A DNA stretch of 64,000 nucleotides, taken from an uncultured Winogradskyella sp. (GTDB lineage: Bacteria; Bacteroidota; Bacteroidia; Flavobacteriales; Flavobacteriaceae). The stretch is from positions 62,001 to 126,000 of the forward strand of contig NZ_CANMIW010000009.1 in the NCBI RefSeq assembly GCF_947498005.1. The letters run 5' to 3'. The notes under the pieces were generated by a model, which searched no databases, was not told the DNA's origin, and saw only the letters and a list, made by a program, of their open reading frames with translations. The position numbers and the translations under genes were made by a program. Of this stretch, positions 23,489 to 31,848 are shown piece by piece. Numbering within the stretch: the stretch's first letter is position 1; every line of letters starts with the position of its first letter.

Positions 23489-24253
23489 TTATGTGGTTGT
23501 AATATTTAATCGTTTTATATCTTGTTTATAGGCTGTTGGTAAAATGATGTCCTTTAAAATCCAATCGAGTTTAAGACTTCTAAAAATTTTATAAACTGAA
23601 ATTAATGGTTTCAATACGGATACTTTTCTCAATCTTAGTAAAACTCTAACAACATTAGGTAATAGTAATATTTGTGATTCTAATAATAAACGATACCTAA
23701 AAAGGCCTAAATGTTTTCGGTATTGTTGGTATAAGTCTTTAGTATAGTTTCCGTTTTTTAAATTTTCGTTTAAATGATTTTGTCTTTCAATTTTAAAATC
23801 GGAATAGGTTAGTGGTAGGTTTTTAATTCCCATTCTAGAACCAACATTGCCAAAAACGTTTAAAACTTCTTGTTTTTCTTCAAGTTGAAGTTCTCTTTCT
23901 AAAATTTCATAAGAACGAATCGAGTAATCAATCAGCATATATAAAACATCTTTATAAGCCCATTCTGGAATCTTTGTACCTCGTTTATTTTCAACTGAAG
24001 TGTGAATTGCCGTAATATGATTTATCGCTTTAATAGCATCATCTTTCTCAGAAAAAACAATGGCTTTGGCATAATTAACCGTAGAAAATAATCGCCCCAA
24101 AGGGTCAGATGGTAATTTGCCAGTAAAGTAGAGCCAATCGACTGCTTTGTTAGTGGCAAACTCAGCAGATGCACCAGCAAAGACCAAAAGAATGGTGTCG
24201 CTAGTTCCCCAGATTTCTCTGACTATTGAGTTTTTATGTACAAAGTTTTCCAT
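23489..24253 (-). CDS. MpaB-type oxygenase domain protein, DUF2236 (254 aa)
   Basis: The DUF2236 pattern is present: an N-terminal I-V-R-E-I-W-G helix, G-A-S-A-E-F-A, then P-L-G-R-L-F-S-T, the H-T-S-V segment and A-Y-K-D-V-L-Y-M-L-I-D-Y-S. In rubber oxygenase Lcp and MpaB relatives the domain carries a haem bound by His, here perhaps the H of I-H-T-S-V. The substrate is unknown. It is the last gene of the 25590-23489 operon, 15 bases behind the winged-helix regulator. Confidence 0.75.
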   Translation of the reverse strand: MENFVHKNSIVREIWGTSDTILLVFAGASAEFATNKAVDWLYFTGKLPSDPLGRLFSTVNYAKAIVFSEKDDAIKAINHITAIHTSVENKRGTKIPEWAYKDVLYMLIDYSIRSYEILERELQLEEKQEVLNVFGNVGSRMGIKNLPLTYSDFKIERQNHLNENLKNGNYTKDLYQQYRKHLGLFRYRLLLESQILLLPNVVRVLLRLRKVSVLKPLISVYKIFRSLKLDWILKDIILPTAYKQDIKRLNITTT

Positions 24254-24268
24254 CTAAATTTCTAAGAA

Positions 24269-24562
24269 TTAGGTCTTGTTAATCAATTTTTCAAGCGCTT
24301 CAATGTGTTTTTTAAATTCTAATTTGCCAAGTTTAGTAGCACTATATCTTGTGTTTGGTTTTCTTCCAATAAATTGTTTTTCAACCAAAATATAGTCTGC
24401 TTTTTCTAATGCTTTGGTGTGGCTCGCTAAGTTACCATCTGTGGCGCCTAACAATTCCTTCAGCATTTTAAAATCGGCATGCTCATTAACCATAAGTACA
24501 GACATAATGCCTAGTCGTATTCTGTGGTCAAAAAGTTTATTTATGTTAGTAATTATACTCAT
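24269..24562 (-). CDS. Winged-helix transcriptional regulator (97 aa)
   Basis: A single winged-helix domain of the HTH_34 type (ArsR/MarR-like): H-R-I-R-L-G-I-M-S-V-L-M helix, D-F-K-M-L-K-E-L-L-G-A-T-D-G-N-L-A-S-H helix-turn-helix, then the wing V-E-K-Q-F-I-G-R-K-P-N-T-R-Y. No effector domain. It is encoded inside the operon that begins with the TACTTTG-N5-CAAAGTA dyad, and the next operon carries the same dyad, so autoregulation plus control of 22002-23396 is the natural hypothesis. Confidence 0.85.
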   Translation of the reverse strand: MSIITNINKLFDHRIRLGIMSVLMVNEHADFKMLKELLGATDGNLASHTKALEKADYILVEKQFIGRKPNTRYSATKLGKLEFKKHIEALEKLINKT

Positions 24563-24591
24563 AGTGTTTCCTGTAACTTCAGGAATAATTC

Positions 24592-24966
24592 TTAATTGTA
24601 CGGTTTATCAAATTTACTTTCAATTAAAATAGTATCATTTAAAACGGTAATTTTTATTTCATCTTCAATCTGATAACCATTGGTATAATAGCCAAATGAT
24701 TTAGAGATAATGGTATTGTTTTCAGTGTTTTTAAAGGCAATGAAATAACTACCATCTGTTTTTGCTTCGGTCATTGAGATGCTATATGCAATACTATTTC
24801 CTTTGTCTAGACTTATCGTTTCGTGATTAGCGTTTGGATTAATACTTAATGAATCAATTTTAAAATCACTCGCATTAGTAATAACAAATTTTCCTTTATT
24901 AAAATGACAAGATGTACAAAGTATTAATAGCACCACAGAAACAGAAAGTGTTTTAATTGATTTCAT
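24592..24966 (-). CDS. Hypothetical lipoprotein (124 aa)
   Basis: The signal peptide ends in the lipobox C-T-S-C near residue 20, so it is exported and lipid-anchored. The remainder is a short beta-rich domain, F-V-I-T-N-A-S-D-F-K-I-D-S-L-S-I and further alternating strands, with no recognised family. It lies 12 bases after the membrane protein at 24979-25590 and 29 before the winged-helix regulator, all in one operon. Confidence 0.7.
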   Translation of the reverse strand: MKSIKTLSVSVVLLILCTSCHFNKGKFVITNASDFKIDSLSINPNANHETISLDKGNSIAYSISMTEAKTDGSYFIAFKNTENNTIISKSFGYYTNGYQIEDEIKITVLNDTILIESKFDKPYN

Positions 24967-24978
24967 GTGTGTCCGATT

Positions 24979-25590
24979 TTAGTTGACATCATATTTAAAA
25001 TGCATCCAAGTGCCATAAATAATATGCATTACACCAAAGCCAATTGCCCAAAGCCAAAATCCATAACCAGGATAATAACTCGCTATTAAGCCTAATATAA
25101 TCTGAATATAACCTAAATATTGAATGTCGCCTATGCTATATTTTGAAGCACTAACTAATGCTAAACCATAAAAAATGAGCATTAAACCACCAGTTTGTCC
25201 ATATCTACCTTGAGTTAAAATAATTAAACAATAAATACCACCAACGGTTAGCGGAATTAAAAAATTTAATAATAGACGCTTAGAGGAGCTGTCCCACATT
25301 TTGTCACCAGTTTTTTTAGCTTTTCTTGTGGTAAGAATTATACCAGTAACTGCACTCAAAATGGCTATCATCATTAAAACAGCCATGCAAGCCCAAAATA
25401 CCCAACCATGAAATATATACAAAGTGCCACCACTTTCCGTCATTACTAACCAATAGGCAACAGCTGCACCAATAAGGGCATAAATGCCAGCGAGTACGCC
25501 AGATAAACCACTTAAAGAAATAAATCGCGACGATTTATTCATAAGATTTTTAATCTCACTAATGTCTTTTAGATAATCTTTATCGCTCAT
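24979..25590 (-). CDS. Six-helix membrane protein, unknown (203 aa)
   Basis: Starts M-S-D-K-D-Y-L-K-D-I-S-E-I-K-N-L-M, a cytoplasmic helix, followed by about six transmembrane segments and a W-M-H-F-K-Y-D tail. The frame is open 17 codons further upstream to a TTG at 25641, but that extension covers the operator. The ATG at 25588-25590, which lies 9 bases after the dyad, is the better start. It is the first gene of the operon that ends with the MpaB-type gene. I recognise no named family. Confidence 0.75.
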   Translation of the reverse strand: MSDKDYLKDISEIKNLMNKSSRFISLSGLSGVLAGIYALIGAAVAYWLVMTESGGTLYIFHGWVFWACMAVLMMIAILSAVTGIILTTRKAKKTGDKMWDSSSKRLLLNFLIPLTVGGIYCLIILTQGRYGQTGGLMLIFYGLALVSASKYSIGDIQYLGYIQIILGLIASYYPGYGFWLWAIGFGVMHIIYGTWMHFKYDVN

Positions 25591-25598
25591 ATTTAAAG

Positions 25599-25617
25599 TA
25601 CTTTGAAATACAAAGTA
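25599..25617. promoter_or_regulatory. Dyad operator TACTTTG-N5-CAAAGTA (copy 2)
   Basis: Read on the minus strand the 19 bases are identical to the copy at 23414-23432. It lies 9 bases upstream of the ATG of the membrane protein gene at 25590, so bound protein would cover the start of the transcript or the promoter. Confidence 0.65.
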
Positions 25618-25697
25618 AAATAAATAATTCGGTTTGAGCAAATTTATTTTGCAGTTTTAGCTAAATTTATAATCTAACTAATAACAAAAAACACGAA

Positions 25698-26051
25698 ATG
25701 ATCGGATTACTCTTAACAATAGCAAACATCTCTGGTGGTATTTTACTTGGTCTTGCAACACTAGATAAATGGGATGGTGAAAGCAATTTTTTTAATAACA
25801 TAGCAGGCAAATTAGTACCATTTCAAACCGTAATAGGTGGTGCGCTTATTATTTTATCTATACTCACTTTTAGGGGAAGTTTACTTTTTAGCATTGTAAG
25901 CATTTTAGGAGGAATTCTTCTATTAACACATGTGTTTAGTAAAGTGCCCTCGTTAGAAACAAGTTTAAGAAAATTATCTGCAACGCTTATGCCCTTTAAA
26001 GCGGTAATTGGTATTGCATTACTTGTGATAGGAATTTTACGAATTTTTTAA
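25698..26051 (+). CDS. Small membrane protein, unknown (117 aa)
   Basis: Four hydrophobic segments (about residues 2-20, 41-58, 61-79 and 97-115). The sequence looks like an internal duplication: K-L-V-P-F-Q-T-V-I-G-G-A-L in the first half and T-L-M-P-F-K-A-V-I-G-I-A-L in the second. Family not recognised. It is divergent from the 25590 operon and followed 11 bases later by the DUF1801-like gene. Confidence 0.65.
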   Translation: MIGLLLTIANISGGILLGLATLDKWDGESNFFNNIAGKLVPFQTVIGGALIILSILTFRGSLLFSIVSILGGILLLTHVFSKVPSLETSLRKLSATLMPFKAVIGIALLVIGILRIF

Positions 26052-26062
26052 TCGAAATTAAT

Positions 26063-26437
26063 TTGAATCCTGCTGAAGCGCACATTTTAAAACAACCAGA
26101 ACCTTACAGGTCTATTTATTTGCATTTGCAAGTATTAATAGAGCATACGTTTCCAGAAGCAAACTTATTATACAAATGGCGATTGCCTTGTTATTATATT
26201 GATAAACGACCAATCTGTTATATAAATCAAAGTAAAGACTATGTAGACGTTGGGTTTTGGCATTCTGCACACTTATCTAAAAAATGGGATTCTTATTTGG
26301 TCACGGAAAAACGAAAAGTTGTGAAATCACTTCGTTATAAAACACAAGACGATATAGATGATTCTATATTTATTTCAATTTTAAAAGAAGTTGAAGGTAT
26401 AAAACAGAAAGGTTTTTATAAGAAAGATGATTTATAG
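26063..26437 (+). CDS. DUF1801-like protein (124 aa)
   Basis: A small soluble protein with the DUF1801 pattern: P-E-P-Y-R-S-I-Y-L-H-L-Q helix, F-P-E-A-N-L-L-Y-K-W-R-L-P-C-Y-Y strand pair, C-Y-I-N-Q-S-K-D-Y-V-D-V-G-F-W and a long C-terminal helix. The fold resembles iron-cluster frataxin-like YdhG proteins of unknown role. The only reasonable start is the TTG at 26063, because no ATG occurs before the conserved region. Confidence 0.75.
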   Translation: MNPAEAHILKQPEPYRSIYLHLQVLIEHTFPEANLLYKWRLPCYYIDKRPICYINQSKDYVDVGFWHSAHLSKKWDSYLVTEKRKVVKSLRYKTQDDIDDSIFISILKEVEGIKQKGFYKKDDL

Positions 26438-26442
26438 TGTGA

Positions 26443-26667
26443 TTACATTTCGGCAGGAAAAAATAATAGTCGGAAAAATATGGCACCTACAAAAACTAAT
26501 AGCAAAATTAACAAACTAGCAGCAACTATTTTTAATGGCCATTCCACTCCAGCTGTTACGTAAGAGCCATCATAAACGTCTTGAAGTATTTTATCACGCT
26601 CACTTTTCTTAGGATATTTTATTCTTAATATAATCCATCCTAAAATGTGATATAAAATATCTGCCAA
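26443..26667 (-). CDS. Small single-span membrane protein (74 aa)
   Basis: An amphipathic N-terminal stretch (D-I-L-Y-H-I-L-G-W-I-I-L) and one strong membrane helix at residues about 47-70, separated by a charged segment K-Y-P-K-K-S-E-R-D-K. Not recognised. It lies 6 bases after kdsA on the same strand and probably depends on the kdsA promoter. Confidence 0.6.
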   Translation of the reverse strand: MADILYHILGWIILRIKYPKKSERDKILQDVYDGSYVTAGVEWPLKIVAASLLILLLVFVGAIFFRLLFFPAEM

Positions 26668-26673
26668 TGTTAA

Positions 26674-27492
26674 TTATAGTCTGTTTATTGTTTTTCTAAT
26701 AGCCACTAAGTTAGAAAGAAGTCCTTCTAAATTATCTAAGTGTAGCATGTTAGCTCCATCACTTTTTGCATTTGCAGGATCAAAGTGGGTTTCAATAAAT
26801 AGACCATCTACATTATTTACAATGCCTGCTCTAGCAATGGTTTCAATCATATCTGGTCGTCCACCAGTCACGCCAATACTTTGATTAGGTTGTTGTAGCG
26901 AATGTGTAACATCTAAAACAGTAGGAGCAAATTCACGCATAGTAGGTATACCTCTAAAATCTACGATCATGTCTTGGTAACCAAACATGGTACCTCTATC
27001 TGTAATCCAAGCTTTTTCATTACCAGCGTCTTTTACTTTTTGTACAGCATGCTTCATGGCTTCCGGACTCATAAATTGTCCTTTTTTCAAATTGACCACT
27101 TTTCCTGTATTTGCTGCAGCAACTACTAAATCTGTTTGCCTAACCAAAAATGCAGGAATTTGCAATACATCTACATATTCTGCAGCCATTGCAGCATCAG
27201 AAGCTTCGTGTATATCTGTAACCGTCGGAACATCAAAAGTTTCAGAAACCTTTCTAAGTATTTTTAAAGCTTTTTCGTTTCCAATTCCCGTAAAACTATC
27301 AATTCTACTTCTATTGGCTTTTTTAAAACTGCCTTTGAAAATAAAAGGAATTTCAAGTTTATTAGTAATGTTAATTACCTTTTCTGCGATGCGTAAAGCC
27401 ATGTCTTCGCCTTCTATAGCGCATGGTCCACATAGTAAAAAGAAATTGTTAGAATCTGTATGTTTTAATTTAGGTATAAGTTTTAAATCCAT
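26674..27492 (-). CDS. kdsA: 3-deoxy-8-phosphooctulonate synthase (272 aa)
   Basis: Condenses phosphoenolpyruvate with arabinose-5-phosphate to Kdo-8-phosphate for lipid A-core. Family signatures: G-P-C-A-I-E-G near residue 22, F-K-G-S-F-K-K-A-N-R-S (substrate phosphate binding), T-D-I-H-E, L-Q-I-P-A-F-L-V-R-Q-T, N-L-K-K-G-Q-F, R-G-T-M-F-G-Y and I-E-T-H-F-D-P. The Asn of K-A-N-R-S and the absence of an N-terminal Cys metal ligand point to the non-metal class. Length is normal. It is followed at once by a small membrane protein. Confidence 0.95.
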   Translation of the reverse strand: MDLKLIPKLKHTDSNNFFLLCGPCAIEGEDMALRIAEKVINITNKLEIPFIFKGSFKKANRSRIDSFTGIGNEKALKILRKVSETFDVPTVTDIHEASDAAMAAEYVDVLQIPAFLVRQTDLVVAAANTGKVVNLKKGQFMSPEAMKHAVQKVKDAGNEKAWITDRGTMFGYQDMIVDFRGIPTMREFAPTVLDVTHSLQQPNQSIGVTGGRPDMIETIARAGIVNNVDGLFIETHFDPANAKSDGANMLHLDNLEGLLSNLVAIRKTINRL

Positions 27493-27519
27493 ATCAATTT
27501 AAAGGCAATAATTAGAATG

Positions 27520-27527
27520 CAAATATA
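27520..27527 (-). promoter_or_regulatory. kdsA -7 element
   Basis: The minus strand reads TATATTTG, an exact TAnnTTTG, 28 bases before the kdsA ATG. Transcription would start near 27513. Confidence 0.5.
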
Positions 27528-27580
27528 CTATTTAACTATAACTTTTAAACCTTAAAAGGATACAACATTTTCGTTAAAGA

Positions 27581-28126
27581 CTATTCGCTAATTGCAAGGT
27601 ATTCTACATTAACGATTTGGTATGTATCTGGTGGAAGAATCCCAAGTTCTATTTCGTATTCTCTATTCATTGAAAGAATGCAACTAGAATTCGCTGAAAT
27701 CTCATTACAAGGTTCATCAGCATCTGCAGAGAGGTTTCCGGAGTATTCAAAATCTCCATTGTATATAGTTAATATAGGAAAGCCAGAAACATCAAAATTA
27801 TTATGATTATTAAGCTGAATCTCATATTGAACTAATGTGGTGTTATTACCTGTATCTGGTACATAATTAAAACTTAATATTTGATAAGAAAAATTCTCTA
27901 AGACTGGCGCTTCGATAATTTCAGGCACTTCTGGTACTTCAAAATCACAGGACACTTTTTGCGTTATTATATGAGTATAGCTCTGACTACCCACAAAATA
28001 TATTTGAGGAATTTCGATTATTTGGGTACATTCTTCTTCAGATGGGCAACCCATCAAAATTATAAAAAGTGGTAAGCAAATAATAGATTTTAGTTTTGTT
28101 AAATTTAAATTCAGAATTATCGTCAC
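27581..28126 (-). CDS. Hypothetical lipoprotein (181 aa)
   Basis: A long N-terminal segment ends in the lipobox L-M-G-C at residue 27. The ATG at 28126 gives a somewhat long signal; a shorter one could begin further in. The mature part is beta-rich with several Cys (C-D-F, E-P-C-N-E, S-S-C-I-L), which could pair outside the cytoplasm. It includes T-L-V-Q-Y-E-I-Q-L-N-N-H-N-N, the kind of strand seen in immunoglobulin-like domains. No family recognised. It is monocistronic, upstream of kdsA on the same strand. Confidence 0.65.
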   Translation of the reverse strand: MTIILNLNLTKLKSIICLPLFIILMGCPSEEECTQIIEIPQIYFVGSQSYTHIITQKVSCDFEVPEVPEIIEAPVLENFSYQILSFNYVPDTGNNTTLVQYEIQLNNHNNFDVSGFPILTIYNGDFEYSGNLSADADEPCNEISANSSCILSMNREYEIELGILPPDTYQIVNVEYLAISE

Positions 28127-28202
28127 AGTTTTAGGATTAATTGTGTTAGCCTAGAAATATACAATTTTGACGGCTGTGATGTTATCCTTTTTATGAAATT
28201 TA

Positions 28203-28266
28203 GTTACAAAGTTACTAAGTTACAAAGTTACAAAGTTACAAAGTTACAAAGTTTCAAAGTTTCAAA
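28203..28266. repeat. Tandem octamer array, 8 x GTTACAAA
   Basis: Eight head-to-tail 8-bp units: five exact GTTACAAA, one GTTACTAA (second) and two GTTTCAAA (last two). It lies between two minus-strand genes and codes for nothing. A decayed stretch with related words (TTACAAAGTTGTAAAGTTT) appears at 52194-52212. Confidence 0.9.
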
Positions 28267-28303
28267 GTTGAATTTATTTTTTCCATAAGTGAATAACCAA
28301 TTC

Positions 28304-28663
28304 TCAAAAAACCTTATTCATACTATTTCTAATCATCCAAAGTGACATCACAAAATTTCCAATTACAAGAATACCACCAAGAAACAGTAATTTTTCAATG
28401 GTTTCTGTCCAATTTAATATGTGCAATAGATTAAAAACATAGGCAAAGAATAAGTAAGATGATAAACAAACAAATACAATTCCTAAAGAGAAATTCAGTT
28501 GTCTACTTGGTTTTATAAGTTGCCAAACAAAAGGAATACCAAAGAGTAAAATAGGATAGGCAGAAATACCTTCTAGTTTATTTATTGTTGTAAACCAATA
28601 TATGATTATGGCAATGAAATAGAGGTATGGGACAAATTTGGTGAATTTGTTAATGCTTTGCAT
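28304..28663 (-). CDS. Small membrane protein, unknown (119 aa)
   Basis: Four hydrophobic segments, the first after a short basic N-terminus (Q-S-I-N-K-F-T-K-F), with polar loops such as K-P-S-R-Q-L-N and N-W-T-E-T-I-E-K. It ends M-I-R-N-S-M-N-K-V-F. Not recognised. It stands alone, with the octamer array at its 3' side and the typA promoter region on the other side. Confidence 0.6.
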   Translation of the reverse strand: MQSINKFTKFVPYLYFIAIIIYWFTTINKLEGISAYPILLFGIPFVWQLIKPSRQLNFSLGIVFVCLSSYLFFAYVFNLLHILNWTETIEKLLFLGGILVIGNFVMSLWMIRNSMNKVF

Positions 28664-28843
28664 GCGTTAATTATTAAGGGTTATAATTATTCAACATTTA
28701 AGCCTTCATGTTGTTAGAATGAGGATTATAAACTAAGCGATAGGCTATTTGCTGTTAATCAATTATTTAACGTAAGATACGACATCGGATTATTAGAAAA
28801 TGAAATTATAACAATTTATTAACGTAATGACTAGAATAAGATG

Positions 28844-28851
28844 TACCTTTG
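28844..28851 (+). promoter_or_regulatory. typA -7 element
   Basis: TACCTTTG, an exact TAnnTTTG, 24 bases upstream of the typA ATG. Transcription probably begins near 28858. Confidence 0.55.
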
Positions 28852-28874
28852 CACGCTTAAAATCAGCATAAGTT

Positions 28875-30674
28875 ATGGCTAAGATTAAAAATATTGCAAT
28901 TATTGCACACGTCGATCACGGAAAGACAACATTGGTAGATAAGATTATGTATCACTGTCAATTATTTCGTGAAAACGAAAACACAGGAGACTTAATTCTA
29001 GATAATAATGATCTAGAACGTGAAAGAGGAATTACAATTACTTCTAAAAACGTTTCTGTTATTTATAAAGATACTAAAATCAATGTAATTGATACACCAG
29101 GTCACGCCGATTTTGGAGGTGAGGTAGAGCGTGTATTAAATATGGCTGATGGTGTTTTGTTATTGGTAGATGCTTTTGAAGGACCAATGCCACAAACCCG
29201 TTTTGTATTACAAAAAGCCATTGATTTAGGTTTAAAACCCTGTGTTGTTGTAAACAAAGTAGATAAAGAAAACTGTACGCCAGACGAAGTACACGAAAAA
29301 GTGTTTGACTTAATGTTTGAGCTTGGTGCAGAAGAGTGGCAATTAGATTTTCCTACCGTATATGGTTCTGCAAAGAACAACTGGATGAGTGAAGATTGGC
29401 AAGTAGAAACTGAAAATGTTGAGCCATTATTAGATATGGTTATTGAGCATATTCCTGAGCCAAAAATTGAAGAAGGAACAACTCAAATGTTAATTACATC
29501 ATTAGACTTCTCTTCGTTTACAGGACGAATTGCTATTGGTCGTTTAACAAGAGGAAGCTTAAAAGTGAACCAACAAATCTCATTAGTAAAAAGAGATGGT
29601 TCTATAGTAAAAAGTAAGATTAAAGAACTTCACACTTTTGAAGGCGTAGGTCGTAAAAAAGTTGAAGAAGTACAAACAGGAGATATTTGTGCTATCGTTG
29701 GATTAGAAGGATTTGAAATTGGTGATACAGTTGCTGATATTGAAAACCCAGAAGGTTTAAAGACGATTGCTATCGATGAGCCTACAATGAGTATGTTGTT
29801 TACAATTAACGATTCGCCTTTCTTTGGTAAAGACGGAAAGTTTGTAACATCTCGTCATATAAAAGATAGATTAACTAAAGAGCTAGAAAAGAACTTAGCT
29901 TTACGTGTTGAAGAAACAGATAGTGCAGATAAATTCATGGTTTTTGGTCGTGGTGTACTACACCTATCTGTATTAATTGAAACGATGCGTCGTGAAGGTT
30001 ACGAACTTCAAATTGGTCAACCACAAGTAATCATTAAAGAAATTGATGGTGTTAAATGTGAGCCGTTTGAAGAAATGACAATTGATTTACCAGAAAATGT
30101 ATCTGGTAAAGCTATTGAAATGGTAACAATGCGTAAAGGAGAAATGACAAGTATGGAAGCTAAAGGCGACCGTATGGTTTGTGAATTCTTAGTACCATCT
30201 CGTGGTATTATTGGTTTGCGTAATCAGTTATTAACAGCTACAGCTGGTGAAGCAATTATGGCACACCGTTTTGTAGATTATAAGCCACTTAAAGGTGGAA
30301 TTCCAGAACGTCAAAATGGATCTTTAGTATCTATGGAAAACGGACAAGCAATTCCTTACTCTATTGATAAATTACAAGATAGAGGTAAGTTTTTCGTTGA
30401 TCCAGGTGAAGATATTTACGAAGGTCAGGTTATTGGAGAAAATTCTCGTGGTGATGATATGACGGTTAACGTAACTAAAACTAAAAAGTTAAGTAACGTA
30501 CGTTCTTCTGGTGCAGATGATAAAGCGAAGATTGTACCAGCTATTAAATTTTCTTTAGAGGAAGCTTTAGAATATATTCAGAAAGATGAGTATGTTGAAG
30601 TAACACCAAACCACTTAAGGTTACGTAAAATCTATTTAAAAGAAGTAGATCGTAAGCGTAATAAAAATATGTAG
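28875..30674 (+). CDS. typA: Ribosome-associated GTPase TypA/BipA (599 aa)
   Basis: A translational GTPase of the EF-G class. The G domain has A-H-V-D-H-G-K-T-T-L (G1, residues about 10-19), the switch region R-G-I-T-I (G2), D-T-P-G-H-A-D-F-G-G-E-V-E-R (G3) and N-K-V-D (G4). The absence of an EF-G domain IV and the C-terminal R-G-I-I-G-L-R and E-R-Q-N-G-S-L-V-S regions identify TypA. It acts on the ribosome and helps large-subunit assembly, mainly in cold or stress. Length is normal. It has a good promoter and a terminator at 30699. Confidence 0.95.
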   Translation: MAKIKNIAIIAHVDHGKTTLVDKIMYHCQLFRENENTGDLILDNNDLERERGITITSKNVSVIYKDTKINVIDTPGHADFGGEVERVLNMADGVLLLVDAFEGPMPQTRFVLQKAIDLGLKPCVVVNKVDKENCTPDEVHEKVFDLMFELGAEEWQLDFPTVYGSAKNNWMSEDWQVETENVEPLLDMVIEHIPEPKIEEGTTQMLITSLDFSSFTGRIAIGRLTRGSLKVNQQISLVKRDGSIVKSKIKELHTFEGVGRKKVEEVQTGDICAIVGLEGFEIGDTVADIENPEGLKTIAIDEPTMSMLFTINDSPFFGKDGKFVTSRHIKDRLTKELEKNLALRVEETDSADKFMVFGRGVLHLSVLIETMRREGYELQIGQPQVIIKEIDGVKCEPFEEMTIDLPENVSGKAIEMVTMRKGEMTSMEAKGDRMVCEFLVPSRGIIGLRNQLLTATAGEAIMAHRFVDYKPLKGGIPERQNGSLVSMENGQAIPYSIDKLQDRGKFFVDPGEDIYEGQVIGENSRGDDMTVNVTKTKKLSNVRSSGADDKAKIVPAIKFSLEEALEYIQKDEYVEVTPNHLRLRKIYLKEVDRKRNKNM

Positions 30675-30698
30675 AACATATTTGATTATAAATTGAGG

Positions 30699-30735
30699 AA
30701 AAGAGAAATACTGAAAAGTGTTTCTCTTTTTTTTG
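30699..30735 (+). terminator. Terminator after typA
   Basis: A 14-bp stem (30699-30712 with 30717-30730, one wobble pair) with a 4-base GAAA loop, followed by a run of T. Confidence 0.8.
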
Positions 30736-30821
30736 CAGTAAATAGAAGGATAATTCAACTTATTTCTCAATCAATTTGAATTCATTTGGACTTAATAGAA
30801 AATTAGGATTATTTTTGATTG

Positions 30822-31817
30822 ATGTCAGATTCTAAAATCAAAAGTAAGTTTAAGGTTGTAAAGTACGATGCGTCTTATAAAGACCGTTGGAATTCATTTA
30901 TTACTGAGGCTAAGAATAGCACCTTCTTGTTTCAAAGAGATTTTATGGATTATCACAGTGATAGGTTTGTAGATTTTTCAGTTTTAATCTTTAAGGATGA
31001 AGAATTATATGCCTTACTACCTGCAAATAAAATTGGTACAAAAGTGATTTCTCATCAAGGTTTAACTTATGGAAGCTTTGTGTTAAAGGGAAGTGCTAAG
31101 TTTTTTTATGCTTTTGAAGCATTTAGTGCAATGCTAGCCTTTTATGAAGCTGAAGGCGTACAAGAATTAGAAATACGAGTAATACCAACGTTTTATAATA
31201 AAATGCCATCTGATGAACTCGATTACTTTTTGTACAAAGCCAATGCGCAGTTATTAAAGAAAGATGTGTTAATGATTATTGATTACGCTCATAAATTGCG
31301 TTTTCAAAAAAATAGAAGAGAAGGCTTCAATAAAGCTACAAGAGCAGGATTAGAACTAAAAGTAGATTCAAATTTTGCTGGTTTTTGGAATGATGTTCTT
31401 ATTCCTAACCTTAAGAATAAACATAATGTTTTTCCTGTTCATTCTCTAGAGGAGATAGAATTGTTAGCATCTCGTTTCCCTAATAATATTAAACAAGTCA
31501 ATATTTATAAGGATAATAAAGTGGTTGCAGGCACAACCGTTTTCTTAACCGAAACCACAGTGCATCCACAATATGTCTCTGGTAATGTAGATAAAAATTC
31601 TTTTGGAAGTTTAGATTTGGCATACGATTATATTATTAATAAAATGTGTGAGGATAAACGCTATTTCGATTTTAATATATCAAGTGAGGATAATGGCAAT
31701 AAAATAAACGAAGGTCTTATTTTCTGGAAAGAAAGCTGTGGTGCTCGCAGTCATACTGCAAACACTTATCGTATTGAAACTGCAGCTCACAAGTCGCTTC
31801 AAATTATAAAAGCATGA
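30822..31817 (+). CDS. FemAB/GNAT-like acyltransferase (331 aa)
   Basis: A tandem GNAT-fold protein of the FemAB-like type found in flavobacterial polysaccharide loci. It has W-N-S-F-I-T-E-A-K-N-S-T-F-L-F-Q-R-D-F-M near the start, then N-R-R-E-G-F-N-K-A-T-R-A-G-L-E-L and a C-terminal V-V-A-G-T-T-V-F ... H-P-Q-Y-V-S-G-N region. Such proteins transfer an acyl or aminoacyl group, often to an amino sugar. It may acylate the amino sugar made by the FdtA/FdtB-like enzymes of this locus. A TTG lies just before, but the ATG at 30822 is preferred. Confidence 0.7.
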   Translation: MSDSKIKSKFKVVKYDASYKDRWNSFITEAKNSTFLFQRDFMDYHSDRFVDFSVLIFKDEELYALLPANKIGTKVISHQGLTYGSFVLKGSAKFFYAFEAFSAMLAFYEAEGVQELEIRVIPTFYNKMPSDELDYFLYKANAQLLKKDVLMIIDYAHKLRFQKNRREGFNKATRAGLELKVDSNFAGFWNDVLIPNLKNKHNVFPVHSLEEIELLASRFPNNIKQVNIYKDNKVVAGTTVFLTETTVHPQYVSGNVDKNSFGSLDLAYDYIINKMCEDKRYFDFNISSEDNGNKINEGLIFWKESCGARSHTANTYRIETAAHKSLQIIKA

Positions 31818-31848
31818 TTTTAACCTTCACTACACTGACCAATTAATA

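Noticed and set aside
28203..28266. Possible CRISPR array
   Set aside because: Units are 8 bp with no spacers and no cas genes nearby; it is a simple tandem repeat.
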